A stretch of 64,000 nt of DNA from Oscillibacter sp. (GCA_017446225.1 JAFSRH010000035.1:1-64000), one strand, 5' to 3'; shown: positions 1 through 7,673, numbered from the stretch's first letter. Notes: generated by a model not told the origin, from the sequence alone. A program made the numbers and translations.

Positions 1-152
1 CAACCCCGCCGCCGGAACGTTTTGACACGTTCCTGTCCGTCCCCTCCGGCCCTCCCGGGCCTTTGTGAACTTCCACAGAACCGTGTTCGTATGGTGCTTT
101 CTTTTCGTTACGTTGTTTAATTTACAAGGTGCACGCCGCCTTAGCGGAACAA
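1..152 (-). other. leader of a probable 16S rRNA operon (16S itself outside the window)
   Basis: Read on the minus strand, the segment after the two promoters contains a boxA-like antitermination stretch at 132-111 (ACCTTGTAAATTAAACAACG). It closely resembles the conserved leader of Bacillus and Clostridium 16S genes (TTCTTTGAAAACTAAACAAG). A small hairpin (GGAACGT/ACGTTCC, 14-33) follows. No 16S 5' end is visible, so the rRNA gene should begin just left of position 1. A tRNA operon would be the alternative. No protein gene is supported here on either strand. Confidence 0.6.
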
Positions 153-157
153 GCGAT

Positions 158-186
158 AGTATAGCAGGTGTCGGACCGTTTGTCAA
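158..186 (-). promoter_or_regulatory. promoter P2, probable rRNA operon promoter
   Basis: On the minus strand TTGACA (186-181) and TATACT (163-158) are separated by exactly 17 bases. An A-rich tract lies directly upstream of the -35 box (about 187-212), as in the UP elements of rRNA promoters. The transcript would run left out of the window. Box spacing and A-tract are visible; the rRNA assignment rests on the leader at 111-132. Confidence 0.7.
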
Positions 187-261
187 GCCCTTTTTCAAAT
201 TTTTTTTCGGGGCTTTCCGGCCGCTTCCGCTTACCGTTCCCTTCGCCCTGACAGCTCGCAT

Positions 262-290
262 ACTCTACCACATCCCAACCCCTTTGTCAA
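262..290 (-). promoter_or_regulatory. promoter P1, upstream tandem rRNA-type promoter
   Basis: A second minus-strand promoter lies about 100 bases upstream of the first: TTGACA (290-285), a 17-base spacer and TAGAGT (267-262), again preceded by A-tracts (about 292-324). Two tandem promoters with A-tracts are typical of rrn operons. The -10 box is weaker than that of P2. Confidence 0.55.
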
Positions 291-360
291 CCCCTTTTTT
301 CATTTTTTCCGAAATTTTTTTCACCCCTCCCCGCCCGCCCTTCCTTAACTTACAAATATG

Positions 361-396
361 TTGACAAGCGGCGGCCCGTTGTGTAAACTGTAACAT
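361..396 (+). promoter_or_regulatory. rex promoter with possible Rex operator
   Basis: TTGACA (361-366), a 17-base spacer and TAAACT (384-389) form a good sigma-A promoter about 58 bases upstream of rex. An imperfect 18-base inverted repeat resembling a Rex box (starts TTGTG, ends AACAT; 379-396) covers the -10. Rex proteins often repress their own gene, so autoregulation is plausible, but only part of the half-site symmetry is kept. Confidence 0.5.
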
Positions 397-446
397 GGCG
401 TGATTTTACTTTCCGCGTAAAGTTTTCAGGAATAGGAGAGAATATC

Positions 447-1076
447 TTGCGAAAAGAGAACATCTCGGACGCCGTCATCAGGCGTCTGCCACGATATTAC
501 CGGCAGTTAAGCGAACTCCGCGCCAAAGGCATTACAAGAACATCGTCCCTTTCGCTGGGGCGTGAAATGGGCATTACGGCGTCTCAAATACGTCAGGATT
601 TCAGTTGCTTCGGGGAGTTCGGCCAGCAGGGCTACGGCTACCATGTCCGCGAGCTCTGCGAGGAAATCGGCCGGATTCTGGGCGTGGACCGTAACCATCA
701 CCTGATTGTCGTTGGCGCGGGACGGCTGGGACAGGCCCTTATGGAAAATTTCCCCTTTGCCAAGTGCGGCTTTACGGTCGATGCCGCGTTTGATATCGCG
801 CCCGGGCTGATTGGCTCCGCCGTCAACGGAATTACCGTGCGCGCCATGGACGATATCACGGCATGGCTCCGCGAAAACCCGGTGGACGTGGTAGCGTTGA
901 CCGTGCCGCGGGAGGCGGCGCGGCCCGTCTCCGACCGCCTGATTGCGCTGGGCGTCCGGGGCTTCTGGAATTTTACGAATTTGGAATTGAGCAGTGAACA
1001 CCCGGGCGTCCAGTTCGAGAATATCCACTTCTCCGACAGTCTCCTGACGCTCAGTTACCGAATCGCCAACGGCTGA
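447..1076 (+). CDS. rex: redox-sensing transcriptional repressor Rex
   Basis: Rex senses the NADH/NAD+ ratio and represses fermentation and respiration genes when NADH is low. The 209-residue product has the usual family length. An N-terminal winged helix opens with the family pattern RRLPRYYRQL and contains SQIRQDFSCFGEFG. It is followed by a Rossmann NAD-binding domain with GAGRLGQAL (about 90-98) and a C-terminal swapped helix. I use the TTG at 447 because AGGAGAG lies just upstream and the N-terminus matches the family. It has its own promoter and faces away from a probable rRNA operon. The gene is followed by small protein and RNA-processing genes, not by an obvious Rex target. Confidence 0.96.
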   Translation: MRKENISDAVIRRLPRYYRQLSELRAKGITRTSSLSLGREMGITASQIRQDFSCFGEFGQQGYGYHVRELCEEIGRILGVDRNHHLIVVGAGRLGQALMENFPFAKCGFTVDAAFDIAPGLIGSAVNGITVRAMDDITAWLRENPVDVVALTVPREAARPVSDRLIALGVRGFWNFTNLELSSEHPGVQFENIHFSDSLLTLSYRIANG

Positions 1077-1161
1077 AAAAATCCGCACCAACTCCCGTGC
1101 CGCGCATACGATGATTTGAGGCCGCTTTTACGGTCTACATCTCACAGGGAGGGTCCCATTT

Positions 1162-1335
1162 ATGTGTAACAACTCTTGCGGCAACGGCTTCGGCAACAAT
1201 TCCTGCTGGTGGATTATCATTCTGCTGGTGCTCTGGTGCTGCTGCGGCAACAATAACGGCTGCGGCAACTGCGGCTGGAACGGCGGCTGCTGCGGCGGTA
1301 ACAACAACTGCTGTAATGACGGCTGCAACTGCTGA
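1162..1335 (+). CDS. 57-residue cysteine-rich small protein with hydrophobic core
   Basis: This short ORF has a strong ribosome site (AGGGAGGG, about 1146-1153) and ends 28 bases before mrnC. The product has 14 cysteines in 57 residues. The N-terminus is Asn/Gly/Cys-rich, a hydrophobic stretch WWIIILLVLW lies at 16-25, then CCCG and a Gly/Asn/Cys tail with CC pairs at 43-44 and 50-51. It resembles small clostridial proteins annotated as 'chorion class high-cysteine HCB protein 13', whose function is unknown, and superficially the YjcZ-type sporulation peptides. A membrane- or coat-associated, disulfide-rich or metal-binding peptide is possible. The low-complexity composition limits certainty, but the ribosome site and gene spacing argue that it is real. 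Confidence 0.75.
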   Translation: MCNNSCGNGFGNNSCWWIIILLVLWCCCGNNNGCGNCGWNGGCCGGNNNCCNDGCNC

Positions 1336-1363
1336 CACTTACTGACTGTACAAAGGAGCGTCT

Positions 1364-1771
1364 ATGGAAGATTATTTCTCCCCCCATCTGCCCGATGAAA
1401 CCCTTCGGGGCCTGAGTTCGCTGGGTCTCGCGCACGTGGGAGACGCCGTATACGAACTGCTCGTACGGACATGGCTGTGTGTCCACGGCAAGGCCACCGG
1501 ACACCGGCTCCATCAGGCGGCAATTACGCTTGTCCGCGCGGAGGCTCAGGCCCTCGGCGCGGAGCGGATACGCCCGCTGTTGACCGAACAGGAGGCGGCG
1601 GTGTTCCGCCGGGGACGCAACGCCCACCCGCATACCGTCCCCGCGCACGCCAGCCGCGCACAGTACGCCGGCGCGACCGCGCTGGAAACGCTCTTCGGCT
1701 GGCTCTACCTCACCGGTCAGCGCGCCCGGGCGAACGAACTGTTTCAGATCATTATGGAGGAGAAATCGTAA
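1364..1771 (+). CDS. mrnC: Mini-ribonuclease III
   Basis: Mini-III is a dimeric RNase III-like enzyme without the dsRNA-binding domain. It matures 23S rRNA in Bacillota. At 135 residues the product has family length, and it begins with the RNase III-like segment LAHVGDAVYELLVRTWL (about 24-40), holding the conserved Asp of the catalytic motif. A later helix carries the second acidic cluster (ALETLFGWLYL, about 105-115). AAAGGAG precedes the ATG. In many relatives mrnC follows cysS; here it sits between a Cys-rich peptide gene and rqcH. Its stop overlaps the rqcH start by one base (TAATG), so the two are probably co-translated. Confidence 0.93.
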   Translation: MEDYFSPHLPDETLRGLSSLGLAHVGDAVYELLVRTWLCVHGKATGHRLHQAAITLVRAEAQALGAERIRPLLTEQEAAVFRRGRNAHPHTVPAHASRAQYAGATALETLFGWLYLTGQRARANELFQIIMEEKS

Positions 1772-3516
1772 TGGCGTTGGACGCGGTATTTTTACGGGCG
1801 GTCACGGAGGAACTCCGCCCGCGTGTCACGGGGGCACGCGTTGACAAAGTATTTCAGCCCTCGCGGGACCGGGTCGTTCTGTTTCTGCGCGGGGGCTTGC
1901 GTCTGTTGCTCTGCGCGGCGGCGGACGCCCCCCGGGTACAACTGATCGCGGGCAGCATGGACAACCCCGCCGTTCCGCCAATGTTCTGTATGCTCCTCAG
2001 GAAACATCTTTCCGGCGGACGCTTGGCCTCCTTGGAACAGCCGTCCCTTGAGCGCCTCGTCCGGCTGGACTTCGACACCACGGACGAACTCGGCCGCGCC
2101 GGACGGCGTACCCTTATCTTGGAGGCCATTCCGCGCCGCGCGAACCTCGTTCTGCTGGACGCGGACGGGCGGATTGTGGACAGTCTCCGGCGCGTGGACG
2201 CCGAACAGGCCCCCGACCGTCCGGTCCTCCCCGGACTGTTCTACCATGAACCGGCCCCACAGGACCGCCTCCCGTTCCCGGACGAAACCGAAAGCGGCTT
2301 CCATACGCGCCTGTCCGCCGCGGACCCCGAATGGTCCGTTGACCGCTTCCTGCTGCGCCAGTATTTCGGCCTGTCTCCGCTGCTGGCCCGGGAACTGTCC
2401 TTCCGCGCCTGCGGGGAACCGGACGCCCGGTTACAGTCCCTTGACGGCGGCGCGGTCCGGCGTCTGTGGGACGCCCTCACGCGCCTGTCCGCTATCGTCC
2501 GGGACGGACCCTTTACGCCGTACCTCTTCGCCCGCGCCGGACAGCCCTTCGACTTCGCCTGTGTCCCGGTCGTGCAGTACGGACTCTCCGCGGACGCCGT
2601 GCGCTACCCCGACTGTTCCGCCCTGTTGGACGCCTTCTATGAGGACCGCGACCGCAGAGAACGGGCGCGTATCCGCGGCGCGGAACTGCTCCGGGCCGTC
2701 ACCACCGCGCGCGACCGCCTGCGCCGTAAGTTGCGCGCACAGGAACAGGACTACGCCGAGGCCCAAAAACGCGACCGGTGGCGCGAGTACGGAGACTTCA
2801 TCATGTCCAACCTCTACCGCGTGGAGCGCGGACAGGCGTCCCTGACGTGCGAAAACTTCTACGACCCGGACGGCGGGGACGTCACGGTGCCGCTCGACCC
2901 GCTCCTGACGCCCCAGCAGAACGCCGCCAAATATTACCGGCGTTACGCCCGCGCGCGCAACGCCGAACAGGCCCTTTCCGGACAAATCGACATCGCGCGG
3001 CGCGACATTGACTACCTCGAAAGCGTCTTGGAGGAACTGTCCAGAGGGGAGACGGAACAGGACTTTCTCGACATCCGCCGCGAACTGCGCGAAAGCGGCT
3101 TCTTACGCGGCAACGCCGCAAAGCCCCATAAAAAAGAGCCGAAAACGTCCGGACGCCCCCGCGAATACCGTACCGCGTCCGGCCTCCGGATTCTTGTCGG
3201 GCGCAACAACCGCCAGAACGATGCCCTGACCAAATCCGCCGACCGCGCCGACTGGTGGTTTCATACGCAGAAAATTCACGGCTCCCACGTCATTCTGTGT
3301 ACGGAAGGCCGGACCCCCTCCGATTCCGACATCACGGAAGCCGCGTCCGTGGCCGCGTGGTGGTCACAGGCCCGGGACAGTCACAAGGTCCCCGTGGACT
3401 ACACGCCCGTCCGGTACGTCAAAAAGCCCGCCGGCGCGCGTCCCGGCATGGTCGTCTATACCACGTACCGGACAACATACGTTAAACCCAGTATTGACAC
3501 GCCAGAAAAATTATGA
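1771..3516 (+). CDS. rqcH: ribosome quality control protein RqcH (NFACT family)
   Basis: RqcH (Rqc2/NEMF family; older names FbpA/YloA) binds stalled 50S subunits and adds C-terminal alanine tails with tRNA-Ala, marking nascent chains for proteolysis. The ATG at 1771 gives a 581-residue protein starting MALDAVFLRAVTEELRP, the typical NFACT-N opening. An upstream in-frame extension covers mrnC in another frame and is not real. Domains: NFACT-N (about 1-220), a helix-hairpin and coiled-coil middle with many charged residues (about 270-430), and NFACT-R with DWWFHTQKIHGSHVIL near 490. Translational coupling to mrnC (TAATG) joins two ribosome-related functions. Confidence 0.94.
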   Translation: MALDAVFLRAVTEELRPRVTGARVDKVFQPSRDRVVLFLRGGLRLLLCAAADAPRVQLIAGSMDNPAVPPMFCMLLRKHLSGGRLASLEQPSLERLVRLDFDTTDELGRAGRRTLILEAIPRRANLVLLDADGRIVDSLRRVDAEQAPDRPVLPGLFYHEPAPQDRLPFPDETESGFHTRLSAADPEWSVDRFLLRQYFGLSPLLARELSFRACGEPDARLQSLDGGAVRRLWDALTRLSAIVRDGPFTPYLFARAGQPFDFACVPVVQYGLSADAVRYPDCSALLDAFYEDRDRRERARIRGAELLRAVTTARDRLRRKLRAQEQDYAEAQKRDRWREYGDFIMSNLYRVERGQASLTCENFYDPDGGDVTVPLDPLLTPQQNAAKYYRRYARARNAEQALSGQIDIARRDIDYLESVLEELSRGETEQDFLDIRRELRESGFLRGNAAKPHKKEPKTSGRPREYRTASGLRILVGRNNRQNDALTKSADRADWWFHTQKIHGSHVILCTEGRTPSDSDITEAASVAAWWSQARDSHKVPVDYTPVRYVKKPAGARPGMVVYTTYRTTYVKPSIDTPEKL

Positions 3517-3522
3517 TATAAT
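3494..3522 (+). promoter_or_regulatory. consensus promoter of the Panacea module
   Basis: TTGACA (3494-3499), a 17-base spacer and TATAAT (3517-3522) match the sigma-A consensus in all twelve box positions. The spacer overlaps the last codons and stop of rqcH (stop 3514-3516), so the module is transcribed independently. No operator is obvious. Confidence 0.85.
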
Positions 3523-3580
3523 GCGCGGAATTGTGAATTATTTTTGGATTTCGGCCATTTGAAATAAAGGAGAACGCCCT

Positions 3581-4072
3581 ATGAAGCAGGACAAGGAACA
3601 CACCGTTTTTGACGTTGCGAAATGGTTCGCCGGACGAAAAAAGAACGGACTGCGCATGAAAAAATTGCAGAAACTTTGTTATTATGCTCAGGCGTGGTCT
3701 CTTGCGTTATATGATAAACCGCTTTTCAAGGGAAAATTTCGCGCATGGGTGCACGGTCCTGTCAACAAAAAACTCTGGAAAGAGTTTCAAGATATTTCTT
3801 ACCGTAAAATTACGGTATCCGATTTCAAAGACCCGGAAAGAGACCTGAAATTTCAGTCCTTGCAAAAGGAAGAAAAGGAATTTTTGAGACGAGTTTGGGC
3901 TACCTATGGACAGTACAGCGGCAGTGAGCTGGAAATTCTGACCCATCGAGAGCGGCCGTGGCTCGAACAGAGAACCGGCCTGAATCCCTTTGAAAATTCT
4001 GACCGCGTCATCAGCCCGGAAAGCATGAGAGACTTTTACAGGGGACTCTACATTCAAGGAGATGACGCGTAA
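3581..4072 (+). CDS. Panacea-domain protein, probable antitoxin (PanA/SocA type)
   Basis: The 163-residue product carries a Panacea (DUF4065) domain. Its hallmark is the early MKKLQKLCYYAQAW motif (about 26-39), followed by PLFKGKFRAWVHGPV and a C-terminal ERPW segment. Panacea proteins are promiscuous antitoxins that neutralise unrelated toxins, or adaptors for proteolysis like Caulobacter SocA. The gene has its own consensus promoter and AAAGGAG, and ends in TAATG overlap with the next gene, the classic antitoxin-first layout. It is visibly more AT-rich than the flanking genes, which suggests transfer. The domain call is firm; the antitoxin role is inferred from gene order. Confidence 0.85.
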   Translation: MKQDKEHTVFDVAKWFAGRKKNGLRMKKLQKLCYYAQAWSLALYDKPLFKGKFRAWVHGPVNKKLWKEFQDISYRKITVSDFKDPERDLKFQSLQKEEKEFLRRVWATYGQYSGSELEILTHRERPWLEQRTGLNPFENSDRVISPESMRDFYRGLYIQGDDA

Positions 4073-4563
4073 TGTCTAAAGGTAAGAAGTACCAGAAATT
4101 GACAGAACCACAAAAACCGACTCCCTCCAGTGGCGTTGAACTCCGCTTGACCAATCCGGAGATTTCGGAAAGACCCGTGCTGGGAATGACGCTTATGAGA
4201 ATCCGGGGCGCGTACTCCTTGCAAAACTTTCATCACGCAAATCCGGATAAACGGAGCTTGTACTATAAAGAACTGGAAGCGCTTCAGTGGGCAGTTGTCA
4301 AATATCCGACAATCGATTCGTTTCTACAGGCTTTCGCTCCCCGACATGGGGAGATTGATACATCCAATGAAATCCTGAAAGAAGAGCTGGAACGGATTCA
4401 AAAGATTTTCGGTTCCCCAAATATTAATAACGATTCTATTAGAATCCGGCATATCCACAGCAAGGCAAGGGGAAAGGGACAATTTACCCTGTTCGGGTTC
4501 CAATACGAAAACGTCTTCGAGGTTTTATTATTAGACCCCGCGCATGAGATCGCGCAATCCTGA
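4072..4563 (+). CDS. unrecognised protein, candidate toxin partner of the Panacea protein
   Basis: I do not recognise this 163-residue protein. It is translationally coupled to the Panacea gene (TAATG) and followed by a strong terminator, so the pair is a self-contained operon. The first 25 residues are polar and probably disordered. A predicted helical middle follows (YYKELEALQWAVVKYPTIDSFLQAF). The C-terminal third (about 118-163) has RIRHIHSKARGKGQFTLFGF and then ENVFEVLLLDPAHEI, which reads as a compact alpha/beta unit with two closely spaced histidines. No known toxin motif (RelA-like, GNAT, PIN, Fic) is visible. The toxin role is inferred from the position next to PanA. Confidence 0.6.
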   Translation: MSKGKKYQKLTEPQKPTPSSGVELRLTNPEISERPVLGMTLMRIRGAYSLQNFHHANPDKRSLYYKELEALQWAVVKYPTIDSFLQAFAPRHGEIDTSNEILKEELERIQKIFGSPNINNDSIRIRHIHSKARGKGQFTLFGFQYENVFEVLLLDPAHEIAQS

Positions 4564-4585
4564 ATCAGCAAGCCATGTTTCGCCG

Positions 4586-4620
4586 AATCAGCTCTGCCCA
4601 ATGGCAAAGCTGATTTTTTT
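4586..4620 (+). terminator. rho-independent terminator of the Panacea module
   Basis: The stem AATCAGCT (4586-4593) pairs with AGCTGATT (4608-4615), with an inner GCC/GGC pair, and a run of T ends at 4620. It closes the two-gene operon. Confidence 0.9.
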
Positions 4621-4809
4621 GATAAAGGGGTAATTTTTCTCCCTGAGCGGTTACGCGTTCTTGTCGCCTTTTTGCGATACGGAAACGCCATCCCCAATCG
4701 CGGCGGACGAGGGCGAACGTTTGTTTGTCCGGAAAACTTTACGCATACGTCATATCGCCGAATCTGTGCGGCGGTGTCCAGAAAAGTAATCGGGTAACGC
4801 AATTCCCCA
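4621..4809. other. gene-free spacer between Panacea module and thrH
   Basis: The gap between genes runs from 4564 to 4872. Besides the terminator (4586-4620) and the thrH promoter (4810-4838), I see no gene, RNA or repeat in it. The composition remains mixed here, possibly the edge of the acquired segment. Confidence 0.5.
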
Positions 4810-4838
4810 TTGCAAGGCGGGGCAATCCGCTATATAAT
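4810..4838 (+). promoter_or_regulatory. thrH promoter
   Basis: TTGCAA (4810-4815), a 17-base spacer and TATAAT (4833-4838), about 35 bases before the thrH start codon. Confidence 0.75.
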
Positions 4839-4872
4839 GTACCGTGAAATATCGCCGGAAAGGATGGTCGAC

Positions 4873-5472
4873 ATGAACATTGTGTGTTTGGACATGGAAG
4901 GGGTACTCGTACCGGAAATCTGGATAGCCTTTTCGGAAGAAAGCGGCATTCCCGAACTGCGGCGCACCACCCGGGACGAACCCGATTACGACAAACTCAT
5001 GCAATACCGTCTGGGCATTCTCAAAGAACACGGCCTCGGACTGCGTGAAATTCAGGCCACAATCGCCAAAATTGACCCGCTTCCCGGCGCCAAGGCCTTC
5101 CTTGACGAACTCCGCGCCATGACGCAGGTCCTGATTCTCAGCGATACCTTTGAGCAGTTCGCGCGGCCGCTCATGGAGAAACTCAACTGGCCTACCATTT
5201 TCTGTAACACGCTGGAAGTCGCGGACAACGGGGAGATTGTCGGCTATCATATGCGTTGCCAAAAATCGAAACTGACGACCGTCCGGGCGTTGCAGTCCAT
5301 CGGCTACGACACCATCGCCGCCGGCGACAGTTACAACGACCTTGCCATGATTCAGGCCGGAAAGGCCGGGTTCCTCTTTAAGAGTACGGACAAAATCAAG
5401 GCCGATTTCCCCGATATCCCCGCCTTTGAGGACTTCGGGGACCTGCTGGACGCCATTAAGGCGGCTTTGTAA
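4873..5472 (+). CDS. thrH: ThrH-type phosphoserine phosphatase / homoserine phosphotransferase
   Basis: This HAD-family enzyme dephosphorylates phosphoserine. In Pseudomonas, ThrH can also transfer the phosphate to homoserine. The 199-residue product has family length and shows HAD motif I as DMEG (residues 7-10, followed by VLVPEIWIAF), motif II in LILSDTFEQF (about 93-102), and motif IV in AAGDSYNDLAM (about 151-161). I chose the ATG at 4873 because AAAGGA lies about 9 bases upstream and the family begins directly with this segment; an ATG nine bases earlier is the alternative. It is followed 29 bases later by a DUF1015 gene, a family often linked to serine genes. Confidence 0.9.
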   Translation: MNIVCLDMEGVLVPEIWIAFSEESGIPELRRTTRDEPDYDKLMQYRLGILKEHGLGLREIQATIAKIDPLPGAKAFLDELRAMTQVLILSDTFEQFARPLMEKLNWPTIFCNTLEVADNGEIVGYHMRCQKSKLTTVRALQSIGYDTIAAGDSYNDLAMIQAGKAGFLFKSTDKIKADFPDIPAFEDFGDLLDAIKAAL

Positions 5473-5501
5473 AGACCGGATAAAGAAAGGACGAATGACG
5501 C

Positions 5502-6779
5502 ATGAAAAAATGGGCCGATATCGGATTTTATCCCGCGGACGTCCTGCTTCCGAAAGCGGGCGCGGATATGACAAAGTGGGCCGTTGTGGCCTGTGACCAG
5601 TTTTCCAGCCAGCCGGAATACTGGGCGAACGTGGAAAAGACGGTGGGGGAGGTCCCGTCCACGTTGCGCCTGATTCTGCCGGAATCGCAGTTGCACAACC
5701 CCGGCATTTTCGGGCGCGTGGCGCGTGTCAACGCCGCCATGGAAGAGTACCTCAACGCGGGCCTGTTCCGGACCGTTGAAAACGCCATGATCTACGTGGA
5801 GCGCACGCAGTCGGATGGGAAAATCCGGCGCGGTATCGTGGGTATGGTGGACTTGGAGCAGTACGACTACAACCCGGGGAGCGCGTCCCTGATACGCGCC
5901 ACGGAGGGCACCGTCATGACGCGTCTGCCGCCGCGCGTACGCGTGCGCCGGAAGGCCGTGCTGGAACTCTCGCACGTCATGATTCTGATTGACGACCCGG
6001 AGCGGAGCGTCATTGAGCCGCTGGACGGCGCGCCCGGGATGGAGCCGTTGTACGACTTCACGTTACAGCAGGGCGGCGGGGCCGTGCGCGGCTGGAAGCT
6101 CACCCCCGAACAGATGGACGGCGTGGAACAGGCGTTACGGCAGCTCTCCACGCCCGAAGCCATGGAAAAAAAGTACGGTCTCAAAGACGCGGCCCCGCTG
6201 CGTTTCGCGGTCGGGGACGGCAACCACTCCCTCGCCGCCGCCAAACAGTGCTGGGAAGAGCAGAAAGTCACGTACTCCAAAGACGACTGGGACACCCTCC
6301 CCGGCCGCTACGCCATGGTCGAACTCGTCAATCTGCACGAGTCCGCGCTTGAGTTTGAGCCGATTCACCGCGTGGTGTTCGACACCGACCCGGACGCCCT
6401 CATTACGGCCTTCCGTACGGCGACCGGGGCCTCTCAGGGCTGGCGCGATACCGGGCACAGTATGCAGTTCGTCTGGGAAGGGCACGATGTCTGGTACAAC
6501 GTCCCGAACCCCAAGGCACAGCTCGCCGTGGGCACGCTCCAGAACTTCCTTGACGATTACGCGAAACAAAATGACCTGACCGTTGACTATATCCACGGAG
6601 AAGAGGCCGCCCGTACCCTCGGACAGACGCCCGGTAACCTTGCCGTCCTTCTCCCCGCCATGGGCAAGAACGAACTGTTCAAGACCGTGATCGCGGACGG
6701 CGTCCTTCCCCGGAAAACGTTCTCCATGGGCGAAGCCCGGGATAAGCGCTATTACGTGGAAGCGCGTAAAATCCGCTGA
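5502..6779 (+). CDS. DUF1015 family protein
   Basis: A 425-residue member of DUF1015, close to full length for the family. It begins KKWADIGFYPADVLLPK and includes the family hallmarks GDGNHSLAAAK (about 232-242) and HRVVFDTD. The GDGNHS segment looks like an active-site loop. In clostridia and other bacteria this family often lies beside serC and serA; here it directly follows the phosphoserine phosphatase thrH, so a role in serine or phosphoserine metabolism is likely. The exact reaction is not shown by the sequence. The ribosome site AAAGGACG and the 29-base gap suggest co-transcription with thrH and probably with ispE downstream (23-base gap). Confidence 0.9.
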   Translation: MKKWADIGFYPADVLLPKAGADMTKWAVVACDQFSSQPEYWANVEKTVGEVPSTLRLILPESQLHNPGIFGRVARVNAAMEEYLNAGLFRTVENAMIYVERTQSDGKIRRGIVGMVDLEQYDYNPGSASLIRATEGTVMTRLPPRVRVRRKAVLELSHVMILIDDPERSVIEPLDGAPGMEPLYDFTLQQGGGAVRGWKLTPEQMDGVEQALRQLSTPEAMEKKYGLKDAAPLRFAVGDGNHSLAAAKQCWEEQKVTYSKDDWDTLPGRYAMVELVNLHESALEFEPIHRVVFDTDPDALITAFRTATGASQGWRDTGHSMQFVWEGHDVWYNVPNPKAQLAVGTLQNFLDDYAKQNDLTVDYIHGEEAARTLGQTPGNLAVLLPAMGKNELFKTVIADGVLPRKTFSMGEARDKRYYVEARKIR

Positions 6780-6802
6780 CGTACGGAAGAAAGGGAAACG
6801 CC

Positions 6803-7669
6803 ATGCCCCGTTGGAAAGAAACCGCCCCCGCAAAAGTCAACCTCGCGCTGGACATTCTCCGCCGCCGCCCGGACGGCTATCATGACTTGCACATGGTCAT
6901 GCAGTCCGTGTCCCTCTGCGATACCGTGACGGTGGAGGAACAGCCGGACGGATTCACGCTCGATACCGGCGGCGGATTCGCGCCGCGTTCGCCGCGTTCC
7001 ATGGAACAGCGCGCGGCGGAAGCGTTCTTTTCCGCCATCGGCCAGCCCATGCCCGGATTACGCGTCACGCTCGAAAAACGGATTCCCGCCTATGCCGGAC
7101 TCGGCGGGGGGAGTTCGGACGTGGCCGCGCTGTTGCGCGTGCTCCGCGCGGCGTACTGTCCATCGCTGTGTACGGAGGCCGTGGAACGGATTGGACTATC
7201 TATCGGAAGCGATGTTCCGTTTTGCGTACGCGGCGGCGCCGCGCTGGCGGAAGGCCGCGGAGAAGTCCTGACGCCTCTGCCCCCGCTCCCGGACGCGCAC
7301 TTTGTCCTCTGCAAGCCCGCCTTCGGCATTTCCACGCCCGCCCTCTTCGACCTCGCCGACCGGACGCAACGGACGCGCCGTCCGGACGTTGCCGGTATGG
7401 CGGAGGCCGTGCGCCGCGCCGACTGCGACGCCGTGGCCGCGCGTATGGCCAACGTGTTTGAGGACGCGCTTCCGCCGGAGTACGCGGAAGTCTTTACCGT
7501 CAAGCGGCGTCTGCTGGAACTCGGCGCGCGGAACGCGGTCATGAGCGGTTCCGGGCCGACCGTCTGCGGACTGTTCCCCAATGCCGCCGCCGCCCGCGCC
7601 GCTGCCGATACGCTCCGCAACGCGTACCCGGAGACCTTTTACGCGGTCGCAACGCCGCCCGCAGAATGA
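6803..7669 (+). CDS. ispE: 4-diphosphocytidyl-2-C-methyl-D-erythritol kinase
   Basis: IspE phosphorylates CDP-methylerythritol in the non-mevalonate (MEP) isoprenoid pathway. The 288-residue product has the usual length. It shows the N-terminal substrate motif APAKVNLALDI (about 8-18), the GHMP-kinase ATP loop PAYAGLGGGSSDVAALL (about 94-110), and the late glycine loop MSGSGPTVCGLF (about 247-258). Start at the ATG after GAAAGGGAAACGCC. It is the last gene of the thrH-DUF1015-ispE group and is followed by a hairpin at 7674-7706. Confidence 0.95.
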   Translation: MPRWKETAPAKVNLALDILRRRPDGYHDLHMVMQSVSLCDTVTVEEQPDGFTLDTGGGFAPRSPRSMEQRAAEAFFSAIGQPMPGLRVTLEKRIPAYAGLGGGSSDVAALLRVLRAAYCPSLCTEAVERIGLSIGSDVPFCVRGGAALAEGRGEVLTPLPPLPDAHFVLCKPAFGISTPALFDLADRTQRTRRPDVAGMAEAVRRADCDAVAARMANVFEDALPPEYAEVFTVKRRLLELGARNAVMSGSGPTVCGLFPNAAAARAAADTLRNAYPETFYAVATPPAE

Positions 7670-7673
7670 ACGT

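Noticed and set aside
65..364. 99-codon plus-strand ORF upstream of rex
   Set aside because: No ribosome site, Phe/Leu/Pro-rich composition from T- and C-rich DNA, and it runs through the two minus-strand promoters.
1128..1338. Minus-strand ORFs rich in Gln/Pro or Ala/Val opposite the Cys-rich peptide
   Set aside because: They are frame shadows of the GGC/TGC/AAC repeats of the plus-strand gene and have no ribosome site.
4398..4802. 134-codon minus-strand ORF over the Panacea module terminator
   Set aside because: It crosses a strong terminator and antisense to the partner gene; no ribosome site and no recognisable domain.
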